Source of the DNA: Nocardioides jiangsuensis
GTDB taxonomy: Bacteria > Actinomycetota > Actinomycetes > Propionibacteriales > Nocardioidaceae
Length of the DNA: 64,000 nt
Assembly: GCF_019679455.1 (NCBI RefSeq)
Contig: NZ_JAIEZQ010000002.1
Span: 806,001 to 870,000, forward strand
Direction of reading: 5' to 3'
Shown: one piece after another, positions 45,019-58,512 of the stretch
Layout of the letters: every line of letters begins with the position of its first letter
Numbering within the stretch: position 1 is the first letter of the stretch
Notes under the pieces: model-generated
The model's input: the letters and a program-made list of their open reading frames with translations, nothing else
Databases searched by the model: none
Told to the model about the DNA's origin: nothing
Program-made: the position numbers and the translations under genes

Positions 45019-47191
45019 CCTCGAACCTTAGCCAGAGAGTCCCCAGCGGCGGCAGGCTGACCGTCGCGGAGACCGGCTGGCCGTGCCAGGCGTCCTCGGT
45101 CGCCTCGGCCGCCCCGAAGTTGCCCACGCCGGAGCCGTAGTAGGTCTCCGCGTCGGTGTTGAGCACCTCGGACCAGCGGCCGGCGGCGGGGAGCCCGACC
45201 CGGTAGCCGTGGTGGGGGACCGCCGAGAAGTTGGCGACGCAGGCGAGCTGCGACCCGTCGCGGCCGCGGCGGAGGAAGCTGAACACGTTGTTGTCGGCGT
45301 CGTTGGCGTCGATCCAGGCGAAGCCCTGCTCGTCCTGGTCCAGCGACCACAGCGCCGGCGTCTCGCCGTAGACCCGGTTCAGGTCACGCACCAGCGACTG
45401 CACCCCGGCGTGCTCCACGTGGTCGAGCAGCCACCAGTCGAGCTCGCGGCTCTCGGCCCACTCCGACTCCTGGGCGAACTCCGAGCCCATGAACAGCAGC
45501 TGCTTGCCCGGGTGGGCCCACATGTACGCCAGGTAGGTGCGCAGGTTCGCGAGCTGGCGCCACCGGTCGCCCGGCATCTTGCGCAGCAGCGAGCCCTTGC
45601 CGTGCACGACCTCGTCGTGGCTGATCGGCAGGATGTAGTTCTCCGAGTAGGCGTAGACCATGGAGAAGGTCATCTGGTGGTGGTGGTACTGCCGGTGCAC
45701 CGGGTCGTTCTGCACGTAGCCGAGGCTGTCGTGCATCCAGCCCATGTTCCACTTGAAGCCGAACCCGAGCCCGCCGAGGTGGGTGGCCCGGGTGACGCCC
45801 GGCCACGACGTGGACTCCTCGGCGATCGTGATCGCGCCGGGGACCCGCCGGTAGCAGGTGGCGTTCATCTCCTGGAGGAACTGCACCGCCTCGAGGTTCT
45901 CGCGGCCGCCGTACACGTTGGGCGTCCACTCGCCGTCCTCGCGGGAGTAGTCGAGGTAGAGCATCGAGGCGACCGCGTCGACGCGCAGGCCGTCGATGTG
46001 GAACTCCTCGAGCCAGTACAGCGCGTTGGCGACCAGGAAGTTGCGGACCTCCTTGCGGCCGAAGTTGAAGACGTAGGTGCCCCAGTCGGGGTGCTCGCCG
46101 CGGGAGGGGTTCGGGTCCTCGTAGAGCGGGGTCCCGTCGAAGCGGGCGAGCGCGAACTCGTCCTTGGGGAAGTGCGCGGGGACCCAGTCCACGATCACGC
46201 CGATCCCGCCCTGGTGCAGCCGGTCGACGAGGTAGCGGAACTCGTCGGGGCTGCCGAACCGGGCGGTGGGCGCGAAGTACGACGTCACCTGGTAGCCCCA
46301 CGAGCCGCCGAACGGGTGCTCCATCACCGGCAGGAACTCCACGTGGGTGAACCCGAGGTCCTGCAGGTACGGCACCAGCTCGTCGGCGAGCTCGGTGTAG
46401 GACAGCCCGCGCCGCCACGAGCCGAGGTGCATCTCGTAGACCGACATCGGCTTCTCGTGGATGTCGCCGCCCTGGGCGCGCCGGCGCATCCAGTCGGCGT
46501 CCTCCCACGCGTACTGCGAGTCGAAGACCACCGACGACGTCGCCGGCGGGGTCTCGGTGTGGTAGGCCATCGGGTCGGCCTTCTCGCGCCACTGGCCGTC
46601 CGCGCCGAGGATCACGTACTTGTACCGGGTGCCGGAGCCGACGTCGGGCACGAAGAGCTCCCAGATCCCGGACGTGCCGAGCTGGCGCATCGGGTGCTCG
46701 CGGCCGTCCCAGCTGTTGAAGTCGCCCTTCACCCGGATCGCGCGGGCGTGCGGCGCCCAGACCGCGAACGACGTGCCGGTGACCTTGCCCTGCGCGCCGT
46801 CGTAGCGGCGGACGTGGGCGCCGAGGACGTCCCACAGCTGCTCGTGGCGACCCTCGTTGATCAGGTGGATGTCCACCTCGCCGAGGGTCGGCAGGTAGCG
46901 GTAGGCGTCGTCGGACCGCTGCGGCTCGCCACCGGCGTAGGTGACCTCGAGCCGGTAGTCCGGGACCTCGGGGACGTCGAGCACGCCGGCCCACACGCCC
47001 TCGTACTCGTGCTCGAGCCGGACGCTCTCGCCGCCGTGGACGACGCTCACCGACTCGGCGAGCGGGCGGAACACGCGGACGGTGACCGCGCCGTCGTGCT
47101 GGTGCGGGCCGAGGACCGCGTGCGGGTCGCCGTGCTCGCCGGCGGCCAGCTGGCCGAGGATCGACGTGTCGAGCTGGAGGAGCTTGCCCAT
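44999..47191 (-). CDS. glgB: 1,4-alpha-glucan branching enzyme
   Basis: GlgB cuts alpha-1,4 chains and reattaches them by alpha-1,6 bonds, the last step of the GlgE route to alpha-glucan. The 730-residue GH13 enzyme has two N-terminal carbohydrate-binding regions (residues 10-100 and 120-225), then the catalytic barrel with the nucleophile in [10 protein letters not shown], the acid/base Glu in [11 protein letters not shown] and the transition-state Asp in [13 protein letters not shown] 47191 overlaps the maltokinase stop. It also overlaps the next gene by 20 bases. Confidence 0.96.
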   Translation of the reverse strand: MGKLLQLDTSILGQLAAGEHGDPHAVLGPHQHDGAVTVRVFRPLAESVSVVHGGESVRLEHEYEGVWAGVLDVPEVPDYRLEVTYAGGEPQRSDDAYRYLPTLGEVDIHLINEGRHEQLWDVLGAHVRRYDGAQGKVTGTSFAVWAPHARAIRVKGDFNSWDGREHPMRQLGTSGIWELFVPDVGSGTRYKYVILGADGQWREKADPMAYHTETPPATSSVVFDSQYAWEDADWMRRRAQGGDIHEKPMSVYEMHLGSWRRGLSYTELADELVPYLQDLGFTHVEFLPVMEHPFGGSWGYQVTSYFAPTARFGSPDEFRYLVDRLHQGGIGVIVDWVPAHFPKDEFALARFDGTPLYEDPNPSRGEHPDWGTYVFNFGRKEVRNFLVANALYWLEEFHIDGLRVDAVASMLYLDYSREDGEWTPNVYGGRENLEAVQFLQEMNATCYRRVPGAITIAEESTSWPGVTRATHLGGLGFGFKWNMGWMHDSLGYVQNDPVHRQYHHHQMTFSMVYAYSENYILPISHDEVVHGKGSLLRKMPGDRWRQLANLRTYLAYMWAHPGKQLLFMGSEFAQESEWAESRELDWWLLDHVEHAGVQSLVRDLNRVYGETPALWSLDQDEQGFAWIDANDADNNVFSFLRRGRDGSQLACVANFSAVPHHGYRVGLPAAGRWSEVLNTDAETYYGSGVGNFGAAEATEDAWHGQPVSATVSLPPLGTLWLRFEGDSPAR

Positions 47192-48696
47192 CAGTTGCTC
47201 GCCTCCTGGGCGCTGGGGTCCGCCGGCGGCTCGGTGAGCCGCGCGATCGCGGACAGGGGGATGGTGATCCAGGTCGGTCGGTTGCGTGCCTCGTAGACCG
47301 CCTCGTAGACGGCCTTGTCCACCTCGTAGGCGCGGAGCAGCACCCGCTGGTCGGCGGTCAGGCCGTCGTCGGGGGTACGGCCGCTCGCCTCGACGTAGCC
47401 CTCGAGGAACGCGGTGCGGTTGCGCTCGGCCCACTCGGCCGCGCGGTAGGCGATCTGGGCCCCCTCCTCGACGTCGGCCTCGACGGCGTGCGCGGCGTAG
47501 TCGAAGGAGCGGAGCATGCCGGCGACGTCGCGCCAGGCGGAGTCGGGCCGGACCCGCTCCGAGAGCGGCTTGGCGGGCTCGCCCTCGAAGTCCACGATCT
47601 TCCAGCCGCGCACGGTGCGCAGGGTCTGCCCGAGGTGGAAGTCGGCGTGGATCCGCTGGACCACCACCGGCTCCGTCACCGAGGTGACCGCGTCGAAGGC
47701 GCTCCGTAGTGCGTCGCGACGCTCGGCCAGGTCGGGGACGACGGCAGCGGCCTCGTCGAGCCGCCGCTTCATCGCCTCGGCCAGGTCGGACAGCTCCGCG
47801 GGCCCCCAGGTCGCGGTGGGGAACTCGGCGGCGAGCGCGTCGTGCACCTCGGCGGTGGCCACGCCGAGCCGGTGCGCCTCGGCCGCGAAGTCACCGCCGA
47901 CCTCGTCGGCGTGCAGGTCGGCCTCGGCGAAGAGGTCCCGCACGCTGGCGAGCGCGAGGTCCCAGCCGTCGCTCGCGGTGCGCAGGAACTGCTGGAGCAT
48001 CGCCAGCTGCAGCGGCTCGTCGGACCCGTGCGCCGGAGCCTCCAGCCAGCCGTAGAGCGCGGCGATGTGTTCGCTGTGGGAGCGCGTGAGCGCGTCGTGG
48101 ATCTCGATGTCGGGGTTGCGGCCGGGGGTGACCTTGCGGAACACCTTCATCAGGCTGTCGTCGCCGAAGGCGACCGAGGAGTTGCTCTGCTCGCCGGAGA
48201 ACAGCGTGGACCGGGTGTCCAGGTCGAGCTCGTGCCCCTCGAGCCGGTGGAACCACAGGTCGGTGTCGTGGTGCTCCACCTCGAAGGCGCGCAGCCACCA
48301 GATGGTGGCGTTGCGGTCGTGCAGGGCGTCGTAGACGAACGCCTCGCCGAAGTCCTCGTCGGTCCACTGCCCGACCAGGGCGTGCTCGAGCCGCTCCTGC
48401 GGGGAGCGGTAGTAGGCGAGGGGGAGCTGGTAGAGCTCGGTGGTGCCGTCGTCGTACTCCAGGGTGGCCAGCTCGATCCGCACCCGCGGGGACTCGACCC
48501 GCTGCTCCGCGGGGGAGCCGGGCTCGTCCTGAGCGGTGGGCGCCTCGAGCACCCCCGCCGACGTGGCCGCGTTGAGCCAGGCCAGGCGGCGGACGTGGGT
48601 CACCGACATCTGCCGGCCCTTGCCGCCGAACCAGCGGGCGGTGGCGATGTAGTCGGCGAGCGCGCCGAGTACGGCGGCGTCGGCGGCGGCGGTCAC
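47191..48696 (-). CDS. mak: Maltokinase
   Basis: Maltokinase (Pep2) phosphorylates maltose made by TreS to maltose-1-phosphate, the donor for GlgE. The 501-residue protein starts at GTG 48696 in a GTGA overlap with treS. It has the aminoglycoside-phosphotransferase-like catalytic loop [14 protein letters not shown] (Asp and His-x-Gly-Gln) and the metal-binding VDFEGEP. The N-terminal WFGGKGR motif is typical of the family cap domain. In some actinobacteria treS and mak are fused; here they are separate but coupled. Confidence 0.94.
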   Translation of the reverse strand: MTAAADAAVLGALADYIATARWFGGKGRQMSVTHVRRLAWLNAATSAGVLEAPTAQDEPGSPAEQRVESPRVRIELATLEYDDGTTELYQLPLAYYRSPQERLEHALVGQWTDEDFGEAFVYDALHDRNATIWWLRAFEVEHHDTDLWFHRLEGHELDLDTRSTLFSGEQSNSSVAFGDDSLMKVFRKVTPGRNPDIEIHDALTRSHSEHIAALYGWLEAPAHGSDEPLQLAMLQQFLRTASDGWDLALASVRDLFAEADLHADEVGGDFAAEAHRLGVATAEVHDALAAEFPTATWGPAELSDLAEAMKRRLDEAAAVVPDLAERRDALRSAFDAVTSVTEPVVVQRIHADFHLGQTLRTVRGWKIVDFEGEPAKPLSERVRPDSAWRDVAGMLRSFDYAAHAVEADVEEGAQIAYRAAEWAERNRTAFLEGYVEASGRTPDDGLTADQRVLLRAYEVDKAVYEAVYEARNRPTWITIPLSAIARLTEPPADPSAQEASN

Positions 48697-50432
48697 GGGT
48701 GGGTCCCCTCGTCCAGCGTCTGGACCGGCTTCGGCAGCCGGAACCAGTAGAACCCGTAGGCGCCGAGCGTCAGCAGGTACGGCAGCTCGCCGATCTGCGG
48801 GAAGCGGACGCCGCCCAGCAGCTCGATCGGCTCGACCCCCTCCCAGCGGCGCAGGTCGAGCTCGACCGGCTGCGGGAAGCGGGACAGGTTGTGCACGCAC
48901 AGCACGATGTCGTCCTCGTGCTCGCGGACGTAGCTGAGCACGCTGGGGTTCGACCCGCCGAGGTCGGTGAACGTGCCGAGCCCGAAGGCGGGGTGCTTCC
49001 GGCGTGCGTGGATCATCCGCCGCGTCCAGTGCAGCAGCGACGAGGCGTTCTCGAGCTCGGTCTCCACGTTGACCCGCTGGTAGCCGAAGACCGGGTCCTG
49101 GATCACCGGCAGGTGCAGGCGGCCCGGGGTGGACACCGAGAAGCCGGCGTTCCGGTCGGGGGTCCACTGCATCGGCGTGCGCACGCCGTCGCGGTCACCG
49201 AGCCAGATGTTGTCGCCCATGCCGATCTCGTCCCCGTAGTACAGGACGGGGGAGCCGGGCAAGGACAGCAGGAGCGCGGTGAACAGCTCCATCGTGTTGA
49301 CGTCGTTGTCGAGCAGCGGGGCGAGCCGGCGCCGGATGCCGATGTTCGCCTTCATCCGGGGATCCTTGGCGTACTCGCCCCACATGTAGTCGCGGTCCTC
49401 GTCGGTGACCATCTCGAGGGTGAGCTCGTCGTGGTTGCGCAGGAAGATGCCCCACTGGGCGTTCGACGGGATCTCCGGGGTCTGCTCCAGGATCTCCGAG
49501 ATCGGGAAGCGGGACTCGCGACGCACCGCCATGAAGATGCGCGGCATCACCGGGAAGTGGAAGCACATGTGGCACTCGTCGCCCCCCTTCTCGAAGTCGC
49601 CGAAGTAGTCCACGACGTCGGCCGGCCACTGGTTCGCCTCCGCGAGCAGGATCCGGTCGGGGTAGTGCTCGTCGACGTACTTGCGGACCTCCTTGAGGAA
49701 GTCGTGGGTCTCCTTGAGGTTCTCGCCGTTGGTCCCGGGGCGCTCGTAGAGGTAGGGGACCGCGTCGAGGCGGAAGCCGTCGATGCCCATGTCGAGCCAG
49801 AACTTCAGGGCCTCAAGCATCGCCTCGTGGACCTTCGGGTTGTCGAAGTTCAGGTCCGGCTGGTGGCTGTAGAAGCGGTGCCAGAAGTACTGCTGGCGGA
49901 CCGGGTCCCAGGTCCAGTTCGACGGCTCGGTGTCGACGAAGATGATCCGCGCGTCCTCGTACAGGTCGTCGGTGTCGGACCAGACGTAGAAGTCGCCGTA
50001 CGGGCCGTCGGGGTTGTTGCGCGACTCCTGGAACCAGGGGTGCTGGTCCGAGGTGTGGTTCATGACGAAGTCGATGATCACCCGGATGCCCCGCGAGTGC
50101 GCGGCGTCGAGGAACTCGTGGAAGTCGTCGACCGAGCCGCACTCGGGGAGGATGTTGGTGTAGTCGGCGACGTCGTAGCCGCCGTCGCGCAGCGGCGAGG
50201 TGAAGAACGGCGGCACCCACAGGCAGTCCACGCCGAGCCACTCGAGGTAGTCGAGCTTCTCGGTGAGGCCCTTGAAGTCGCCGACGCCGTCGCCGTTGGA
50301 GTCCTTGAAGGACCGGACCAGGACCTCGTAGAACACGGCCTTCTTGAACCAGTCCGGCTCGTGGGCCGGGAGCCCCTCCGCGGTCTCGGGCATCTGGCCC
50401 TGGGTCGCAGGCTGGGTCGCGGGCTGGGTCAC
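48693..50432 (-). CDS. treS: Trehalose synthase (maltose alpha-D-glucosyltransferase)
   Basis: TreS interconverts trehalose and maltose and here most likely feeds maltose to Mak and GlgE. The 579-residue GH13 protein has the nucleophile in [12 protein letters not shown], the acid/base Glu in [10 protein letters not shown] and the third carboxylate in [14 protein letters not shown] 50432 lies in a GTGA overlap with the glgE stop; an internal ATG at 50393 would drop the repeated QPAT N-terminus. The [10 protein letters not shown] calcium site is present. Confidence 0.95.
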   Translation of the reverse strand: MTQPATQPATQGQMPETAEGLPAHEPDWFKKAVFYEVLVRSFKDSNGDGVGDFKGLTEKLDYLEWLGVDCLWVPPFFTSPLRDGGYDVADYTNILPECGSVDDFHEFLDAAHSRGIRVIIDFVMNHTSDQHPWFQESRNNPDGPYGDFYVWSDTDDLYEDARIIFVDTEPSNWTWDPVRQQYFWHRFYSHQPDLNFDNPKVHEAMLEALKFWLDMGIDGFRLDAVPYLYERPGTNGENLKETHDFLKEVRKYVDEHYPDRILLAEANQWPADVVDYFGDFEKGGDECHMCFHFPVMPRIFMAVRRESRFPISEILEQTPEIPSNAQWGIFLRNHDELTLEMVTDEDRDYMWGEYAKDPRMKANIGIRRRLAPLLDNDVNTMELFTALLLSLPGSPVLYYGDEIGMGDNIWLGDRDGVRTPMQWTPDRNAGFSVSTPGRLHLPVIQDPVFGYQRVNVETELENASSLLHWTRRMIHARRKHPAFGLGTFTDLGGSNPSVLSYVREHEDDIVLCVHNLSRFPQPVELDLRRWEGVEPIELLGGVRFPQIGELPYLLTLGAYGFYWFRLPKPVQTLDEGTHP

Positions 50433-52429
50433 AGGCTCGGCCTCCGAACGGTGAGGATGTGTGCGGGCTGGGTGTGCGGGTCGAGGCGCACGTAGTTGTG
50501 CTCGCCCCAGACCCAGGTGTCGCCGGTGAGCTCGTCGTGCACCGGGAAGGTCTCGTGCCAGTCCAGGCCGAGGCCCGGCATGTCGAGGTGCACGGTGGTC
50601 TCTCGCGCGGCGTGCGGGTCGACGTTGACCACGATGATCATCAGGTCCTCGTGCTCGTGGCCGGCCGCGTCGGTGGTCGTGGCGCGCTTGGAGAACACCA
50701 GGATCGACTCGTCGTCGCTGTGGTGGACGGTGAGGTTGCGCAGCTGCTGCAGCGCGGGGTGCGCCCGCCGGATCTGGTTCAGGCGGGTGATGTACGGAGC
50801 CAGGGAGCGCCCCTCGGCCTCGGCGGCCTCCCAGTCGCGGACCCGGACCTGGTACTTCTCCGAGTCGAGGTACTCCTCGCTGCCCGGCTTGACCGCGACG
50901 TGCTCGTAGAGCTCGAAGCCGGCGTAGACGCCCCACGAGGGCGCGCCGGTGGCGGCGATCGTGGCGCGGATCCTGAACGCCGCGGGGCCGCCGTACTGCA
51001 GGTAGGCGTGCAGGATGTCGGGCGTGTTCACGAACAGGTTCGGCCGCATCACGTGGCTGGTCTCGTGGGAGAGCTCGGTGAGGTACTCCTCGAGCTCCCA
51101 CTTGGCGGTGCGCCAGGTGAAGTACGTGTAGGACTGGTGGAAGCCGACCGTGGCCAGGGTCCGCATCATGGCGGGCTTGGTGAACGCCTCGGACAGGAAG
51201 ATCACGTCCGGGTCGGTCTTGCGGACCTCGCCGAGCAGCCACTCCCAGAACTCGACCGGCTTGGTGTGCGGGTTGTCCACGCGGAAGACGCGCACGCCGT
51301 GCGACATCCACAGCCGGACGATGCGGAGCACCTCGTGGTAGATGCCCGACGGGTCGTTGTCGAAGTTGACCGGGTAGATGTCCTGGTACTTCTTCGGCGG
51401 GTTCTCGGCGTAGGCGATGGTGCCGTCCGCGCGGGTGGTGAACCACTCCGGGTGGCTCTTCACCCACGGGTGGTCCGGGGCCGCCTGGAGCGCGAGGTCG
51501 AGGGCGACCTCGAGGCCGAGCTCGCCGGCACGCTCGACGAAGGCGTCGAAGTCCTCGAACGTGCCGAGGTCGGGGTGGATCGCGTCGTGGCCGCCCTCGT
51601 CGGAGCCGATCGCCCACGGCGAGCCGGGGTCGCCCTCCTCGGTCACCAGGGTGTTGTTCGGACCCTTGCGGTTGACCTTCCCGATCGGGTGGATCGGCGG
51701 CAGGTACAGGATGTCGAAGCCCATCTCCGCGACCGCGTCGAGGCGCTTGGCCGCGGTCGCGAAGGTGCCGGAGACGACCTTGCCGGTGGCCGGGTCGACG
51801 TACGCGCCCTCGGAACGCGGGAAGAACTCGTACCAGGAGCCGTAGAGCGCACGCTCCCGGTCGACGTAGAGCGGGTACGGCCCCTCGGGGGTGACCAGGT
51901 CGCGCAGCGGGTGGGCGGCGAGCACCTCGTCGACCGCGGGGGAGACCCCCGCGGCGTAGCGGGCCGGGTGCGGGCGCTTGACGTCCTTCAGGCCGGTGAT
52001 CGCGTCCTCGACGGTGCGCCGCTCGGGGCTGCGGCGGGGGAGGCCCGCCGCCACCCGCTCGAGCAGCAGCACACCTTCGGTGAACATCAGCTCGACGTCG
52101 ATGCCGGCGGGGATCTTGATCTCGGCGTTGTGCCGCCAGGTGGCGATCGGGTCGGACCACCCCTCGACCTCGAACGACCACGCTCCCGGCGTGTCGGCGG
52201 AGACCTCCGCGGACCACAGGTCGGGAGTCTCCTTGTCCTTGGTCATCCGGACCCCGGGGCGCCGTACGCCCGCGGGGTCGGTGAGGACCACGTCGGCACT
52301 GAGGGCATCGTGGCCCTCGCGGAACACCAGCGCGCTGACGGTGAAGGGTTCCCCCACCACCGCCTTCGCCGGGTACCGACCGTGGTCGACGACGGGAGAG
52401 ACCTCCATGACGGGGATACGACCAACCAT
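50429..52429 (-). CDS. glgE: Alpha-1,4-glucan:maltose-1-phosphate maltosyltransferase
   Basis: GlgE extends alpha-1,4-glucan by adding maltosyl units from maltose-1-phosphate. The 666-residue GH13_3 protein has an N-terminal domain (to about residue 100), a helical S domain and the catalytic barrel, with nucleophile Asp in [11 protein letters not shown], acid/base Glu in [10 protein letters not shown] and Asp in VNTPDI. ATG 52429 gives a size close to Streptomyces GlgE; the frame is open 90 bases further up without similarity. It heads the glgE-treS-mak-glgB-GNAT/NUDIX operon, each gene overlapping the next. Confidence 0.95.
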   Translation of the reverse strand: MVGRIPVMEVSPVVDHGRYPAKAVVGEPFTVSALVFREGHDALSADVVLTDPAGVRRPGVRMTKDKETPDLWSAEVSADTPGAWSFEVEGWSDPIATWRHNAEIKIPAGIDVELMFTEGVLLLERVAAGLPRRSPERRTVEDAITGLKDVKRPHPARYAAGVSPAVDEVLAAHPLRDLVTPEGPYPLYVDRERALYGSWYEFFPRSEGAYVDPATGKVVSGTFATAAKRLDAVAEMGFDILYLPPIHPIGKVNRKGPNNTLVTEEGDPGSPWAIGSDEGGHDAIHPDLGTFEDFDAFVERAGELGLEVALDLALQAAPDHPWVKSHPEWFTTRADGTIAYAENPPKKYQDIYPVNFDNDPSGIYHEVLRIVRLWMSHGVRVFRVDNPHTKPVEFWEWLLGEVRKTDPDVIFLSEAFTKPAMMRTLATVGFHQSYTYFTWRTAKWELEEYLTELSHETSHVMRPNLFVNTPDILHAYLQYGGPAAFRIRATIAATGAPSWGVYAGFELYEHVAVKPGSEEYLDSEKYQVRVRDWEAAEAEGRSLAPYITRLNQIRRAHPALQQLRNLTVHHSDDESILVFSKRATTTDAAGHEHEDLMIIVVNVDPHAARETTVHLDMPGLGLDWHETFPVHDELTGDTWVWGEHNYVRLDPHTQPAHILTVRRPSL

Positions 52430-52471
52430 GGTGACAACCTGCCCGATTCCGGGAAGTCCATGCAAGTGCGT

Positions 52472-52487
52472 GTTGGAACGATCCAAC
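52472..52487. promoter_or_regulatory. Inverted repeat between divergent glgE and glgP
   Basis: GTTGGAACGATCCAAC has 6-bp perfect arms around ACGA with a central CG, similar in form to LacI-family operators. It sits midway in the 80-base region between the two starts, where it could regulate both directions. TTGGAA within it and TGTTAC (52495-52500) could be the -35 and -10 of glgP (16-base spacing). Confidence 0.45.
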
Positions 52488-52509
52488 GTTTTGCTGTTAC
52501 CGTCGGACA

Positions 52510-55092
52510 GTGAGAGCAATCCGTCGATTCACCGTTCGACCGGTCCTCCCCGACTCGCTGAAGCCACTCGGCGATCTCGTGAACAACCTGCGGTGGTCCT
52601 GGCACCCCGAGACACAGGATCTGTTCGCTGCGATCGACCCCGAGCGGTGGGACGCGTGCGGCCACGACCCGGTCCGCCTTCTGGGGTCCGTCCCCACCGA
52701 CCGTCTGCACGAGCTGGCAGCCGACAAGAAGTTCCTGCGCATGCTGGAGCTGGCGCACGCCGACCTCGAGCAGTACCTGACAGGGGACCGCTGGTACCAG
52801 TCGTCGGCCGGCGACACCGCCCCCCGGTCCATCGCCTACTTCTCCCCGGAGTTCGGCATCACCGCGGTGCTGCCGCAGTACTCCGGCGGTCTCGGCATCC
52901 TCGCCGGCGACCATCTCAAGACCGCCTCCGACCTCGGCGTCCCGATCGTGGGCGTCGGCCTGCTGTACCGGCACGGCTACTTCCAGCAGTCCCTGTCGCG
53001 CGAGGCCTGGCAGGAGGAGCGCTACCCGCTCCTCGACCCGGACGGGCTCCCGATCTCCGTGCTCCGCGAGGAGGACGGCTCGCCGGCCAAGATCAGCATC
53101 GGCCTGCCCGGTGACGAGTCGCTGACCGCGCGGATCTGGATCGCCCAGGTCGGCCGCGTCCCGCTGCTGCTCCTCGACTCCGACGTCGAGGAGAACAGCG
53201 AGGTCGTCCGCGACGTCACCGACCGGCTGTACGGCGGCACGACCGAGCACCGTCTGCGCCAGGAGCTGCTCCTCGGCGTCGGTGGCGTCCGGGCCCTGCG
53301 CGCCTTCTCCCGCATCACCGGCGCACCGGACCCCGAGGTCTTCCACACCAACGAGGGCCACGCCGGCTTCCTCGGCCTCGAGCGGATCCGCGAGCTGACC
53401 GAGGGTCCCGCTGGTCTGGACTACCCGACCGCCCTCGAGGTCTCGCGCGCCGGCACGGTCTTCACCACGCACACCCCGGTCCCCGCCGGGATCGACCGCT
53501 TCCCCCGCGACCTCGTCGAGCAGTACTTCGGCGGGGAGAACGCCTGCCACGGCGTCCCGGTGGACCGGATCCTCGCGCTCGGCTCCGAGGACTACACCGG
53601 CGGCGACCCGTCGGTGTTCAACATGGCCGTCATGGGCTTCCGGCTCTCCCAGCGCGCCAACGGCGTCTCGCTGCTGCACGGCGAGGTCAGCCGGGGCATG
53701 TTCGGCGGGCTGTGGCCCGAGTTCGACCCGGAGGAGCGCCCGATCACCTCGATCACCAACGGCGTGCATGGCCCGACCTGGGTCGCGCGCGAGGTGTTCG
53801 AGCTCGCCGAGAAGCAGGGCGTCGACCCCTCGGCCGACCGGCCGGAGCAGATCTTCGAGGCCGCGGACAAGGTGCCCGGCTCGGAGATCTGGGCGACCAA
53901 GCGCGTGCTCCGCGCCCGGCTCGTCGAGGACGCCCGCAAGCGGCTCGCCGAGTCGTGGCGGCACCGCGGCGCGACGCCGGCCGAGCTGGGCTGGATCGAC
54001 TCCGCGCTCGACCCCGACGTGCTGACGATCGGCTTCGCGCGGCGCGTCCCGTCGTACAAGCGGCTCACCCTGATGCTGCGCGACCCCGAGCGGCTCAAGC
54101 GGATCCTGCTGGACCCCGACCGGCCCGTGCAGCTCGTGATCGCCGGCAAGTCGCACCCCGCCGACGAGGGCGGCAAGCGGCTGATCCAGGAGATCGTGAA
54201 GTTCTCCGACGACCCGGAGGTCCGCCACCGGATCGTGTTCCTGCCGAACTACGACATCGCGATGGCGCAGCCGCTCTACCCCGGCTGCGACGTGTGGCTG
54301 AACAACCCGCTGCGCCCGTACGAGGCGTGCGGCACCTCCGGCATGAAGGCCGCGCTGAACGGTGGCCTGAACCTGTCGATCCTCGACGGCTGGTGGGACG
54401 AGTGGTACGACGGCAACAACGGCTGGGCGATCCCGTCCGCCGACGGTGTCGACGACCCGGACCGTCGTGACGATATCGAGGCGCACGCGCTCTACGACCT
54501 GATCGAGAACGAGGTCGCGCCCCGGTTCTACGACGAGGACGCCGAGGGCGTGCCGGTGCGCTGGATCGAGATGGTCCGGCACACGCTGCGCTCGCTCGGG
54601 CCCAAGGTGCTGGCCACCCGCATGGTCCGCGACTACGTCCAGAAGCTGTACAGCCCGTCCGCCGCGACGTCGCGGGCGCTCAACCACGACTTCGGTGGGG
54701 CGCGTGAGCTCGCGACGTGGAAGCAGCGGGTGCTCACCGACTGGCCGTCGGTCGCGATCGACCACATCGAGTCCAGCGGCGTGGGCGACTCCCCGGAGAT
54801 CGGCCAGACCCTCGAGGTGACCGTCTACGCCTCGCTCGGGAAGCTCCGGCCCGAGGACGTCGACGTGCAGGTCGTGCACGGACGGATCCGTCACGAGGAG
54901 GACCTCGTCGACACGCACGCCGAGTCCCTGCAGCTGGCCGAGACCTACGAGGACGGGCGGCACCGGTTCACCGGCACCGTCTCGCTCGCGCAGACCGGTC
55001 CGTTCGGGTACACCGCCCGGATCCTGCCCCGCCACCCGATGCTCGCCTCGCCGGCCGAGCTCGGCCAGGTGGCGCTGCCCGCCCACGTGTAG
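52510..55092 (+). CDS. glgP: Alpha-glucan phosphorylase
   Basis: GlgP releases glucose-1-phosphate from alpha-1,4-glucan ends using pyridoxal phosphate. The 860-residue protein is of the short actinobacterial/Thermus type with an N-terminal DUF3417-like region (PDSLKPLGDLVNNLRWSW). The PLP lysine lies in EACGTSGMKAALNG (near residue 615). The active-site loop GVHGPTW is present near 418. The GTG start lacks a clear ribosome site. It is divergent from the synthetic glgE operon, and its transcription ends at the shared terminator before glgX. Confidence 0.94.
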   Translation: MRAIRRFTVRPVLPDSLKPLGDLVNNLRWSWHPETQDLFAAIDPERWDACGHDPVRLLGSVPTDRLHELAADKKFLRMLELAHADLEQYLTGDRWYQSSAGDTAPRSIAYFSPEFGITAVLPQYSGGLGILAGDHLKTASDLGVPIVGVGLLYRHGYFQQSLSREAWQEERYPLLDPDGLPISVLREEDGSPAKISIGLPGDESLTARIWIAQVGRVPLLLLDSDVEENSEVVRDVTDRLYGGTTEHRLRQELLLGVGGVRALRAFSRITGAPDPEVFHTNEGHAGFLGLERIRELTEGPAGLDYPTALEVSRAGTVFTTHTPVPAGIDRFPRDLVEQYFGGENACHGVPVDRILALGSEDYTGGDPSVFNMAVMGFRLSQRANGVSLLHGEVSRGMFGGLWPEFDPEERPITSITNGVHGPTWVAREVFELAEKQGVDPSADRPEQIFEAADKVPGSEIWATKRVLRARLVEDARKRLAESWRHRGATPAELGWIDSALDPDVLTIGFARRVPSYKRLTLMLRDPERLKRILLDPDRPVQLVIAGKSHPADEGGKRLIQEIVKFSDDPEVRHRIVFLPNYDIAMAQPLYPGCDVWLNNPLRPYEACGTSGMKAALNGGLNLSILDGWWDEWYDGNNGWAIPSADGVDDPDRRDDIEAHALYDLIENEVAPRFYDEDAEGVPVRWIEMVRHTLRSLGPKVLATRMVRDYVQKLYSPSAATSRALNHDFGGARELATWKQRVLTDWPSVAIDHIESSGVGDSPEIGQTLEVTVYASLGKLRPEDVDVQVVHGRIRHEEDLVDTHAESLQLAETYEDGRHRFTGTVSLAQTGPFGYTARILPRHPMLASPAELGQVALPAHV

Positions 55093-55113
55093 GACGGGCC
55101 GCACGGCAGACCA

Positions 55114-55147
55114 GAACGGGTGACGACCTCCGGGTCGTCACCCGTTC
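55114..55147. terminator. Perfect bidirectional terminator between glgP and glgX
   Basis: A 15-bp perfect stem (55114-55128 with 55133-55147; arm GAACGGGTGACGACC) with a 4-base loop lies 22 bases after the glgP stop and faces the convergent glgX. There is no T-run. Confidence 0.85.
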
Positions 55148-55240
55148 CGTCGTCTCGGGAAGCTGCGAAGCGGCGCGGGGGAGCCCGGTGCCGCGGGCCC
55201 GCGGGCGGCAACGGGCGGCTACGGTCGGGCCGGCGCGGGC

Positions 55241-57418
<2,178 letters not shown>

Positions 57419-57567
57419 CGGCTCATTCTTACCGATCGGCGGGGGGCGGAAACGCTCAGCGCGCCGGTGTCACCGACCTGTGACCGTCCGGGGCGCCGAC
57501 CGGGACCGGACGCGGCGGTCTAGGCTCCCCGGCAGGCAACCAGAGGCGACAAGAGAAGGAGTGCACC

Positions 57568-58347
57568 GTGGGTGAGTTCGTGCGGCTCGAGGTCGAGGAC
57601 GGAGTCGGGACGATCCGGATCGACCGGCCCAAGATGAACGCTCTCGACGTGCAGACCCAGGAGGAGATCCGGGCCGCCGCGGCGGAGGCCACGGACCGCG
57701 ACGACGTCAAGGCGGTCGTGGTCTACGGCGGTGAGCGGGTGTTCGCCGCCGGCGCCGACATCAAGGAGATGGCAGCCATGTCGCACACCGACATGGTCAA
57801 GCGCAGCGGCGGGCTGCAGTCGGCCTTCACGGCCGTCGCGCGGATCCCGAAGCCGGTCGTCGCGGCGGTCACCGGCTACGCGCTCGGCGGCGGCTGTGAG
57901 CTCGCGCTCTGTGCCGACCTGCGCATCGCCGCCGACGACGCCACCCTCGGTCAGCCCGAGATCCTGCTCGGCATCATCCCGGGGGCCGGCGGCACCCAGC
58001 GGCTGACCCGGCTGGTCGGCCCGTCGCGGGCCAAGGAGCTGATCTTCTCCGGCCGTTTCGTGAAGGCCGAGGAGGCCCTCGAGATCGGGCTCGTGGACCG
58101 GCTCGTGCCCGCCGCGTCGGTCTACGAGGAGTCGGTCGCCTGGGCGCGGCAGTTCACCCGCGCCGCGTCGTACGCCCTGCGCGCCGCCAAGGAGGCGATC
58201 GACCACGGCCTCGAGGTGGACCTCGACACCGGGCTGGAGATCGAGCGGCAGCAGTTCGCCTCGCTCTTCGCGACCGAGGACCGGACCATCGGCATGGCGT
58301 CGTTCCTGGAGAGCGGCCCCGGCAAGGCCGACTTCGTCGGCCGCTGA
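57568..58347 (+). CDS. Enoyl-CoA hydratase (crotonase family)
   Basis: The enzyme adds water to 2-enoyl-CoA. The 259-residue protein has both catalytic glutamates, in GGGCELALCADLRIA (about residue 110) and GQPEILLGIIPGAGG (about 130), and the oxyanion-hole AAGADIKEMA. The sequence resembles short-chain crotonases, so crotonyl-CoA/3-hydroxybutyryl-CoA interconversion for the ethylmalonyl-CoA route is likely. The GTG has an AGAAGGAG site (57554-57561). The stop is followed directly by the 22-bp repeat array. Confidence 0.92.
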   Translation: MGEFVRLEVEDGVGTIRIDRPKMNALDVQTQEEIRAAAAEATDRDDVKAVVVYGGERVFAAGADIKEMAAMSHTDMVKRSGGLQSAFTAVARIPKPVVAAVTGYALGGGCELALCADLRIAADDATLGQPEILLGIIPGAGGTQRLTRLVGPSRAKELIFSGRFVKAEEALEIGLVDRLVPAASVYEESVAWARQFTRAASYALRAAKEAIDHGLEVDLDTGLEIERQQFASLFATEDRTIGMASFLESGPGKADFVGR

Positions 58348-58349
58348 GG

Positions 58350-58393
58350 CGTTGAGGCGTCAGTCGTGAGGCGTCGAGACGTCACCCGTACGG
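58350..58393 (+). repeat. Two tandem copies of the 22-bp repeat family
   Basis: Units are at 58350-58371 and 58372-58393. They follow the frame GTYGAGRCGTCASYCGT seen also at 13594-13659, with the same 22-base period, but differ from each other at several positions. The array starts 2 bases after the crotonase stop. Confidence 0.85.
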
Positions 58394-58512
58394 CGCCCCG
58401 CTGGTTTGGTCCGGTACGGCGTGGGGGACGATCCTCGCGCCCGGGCGGAACAGGTTCTCGTTGCGTGTCCGCGTCGGCTATCGTGCGGATACCTCGGACC
58501 AAGGAGACAGCA

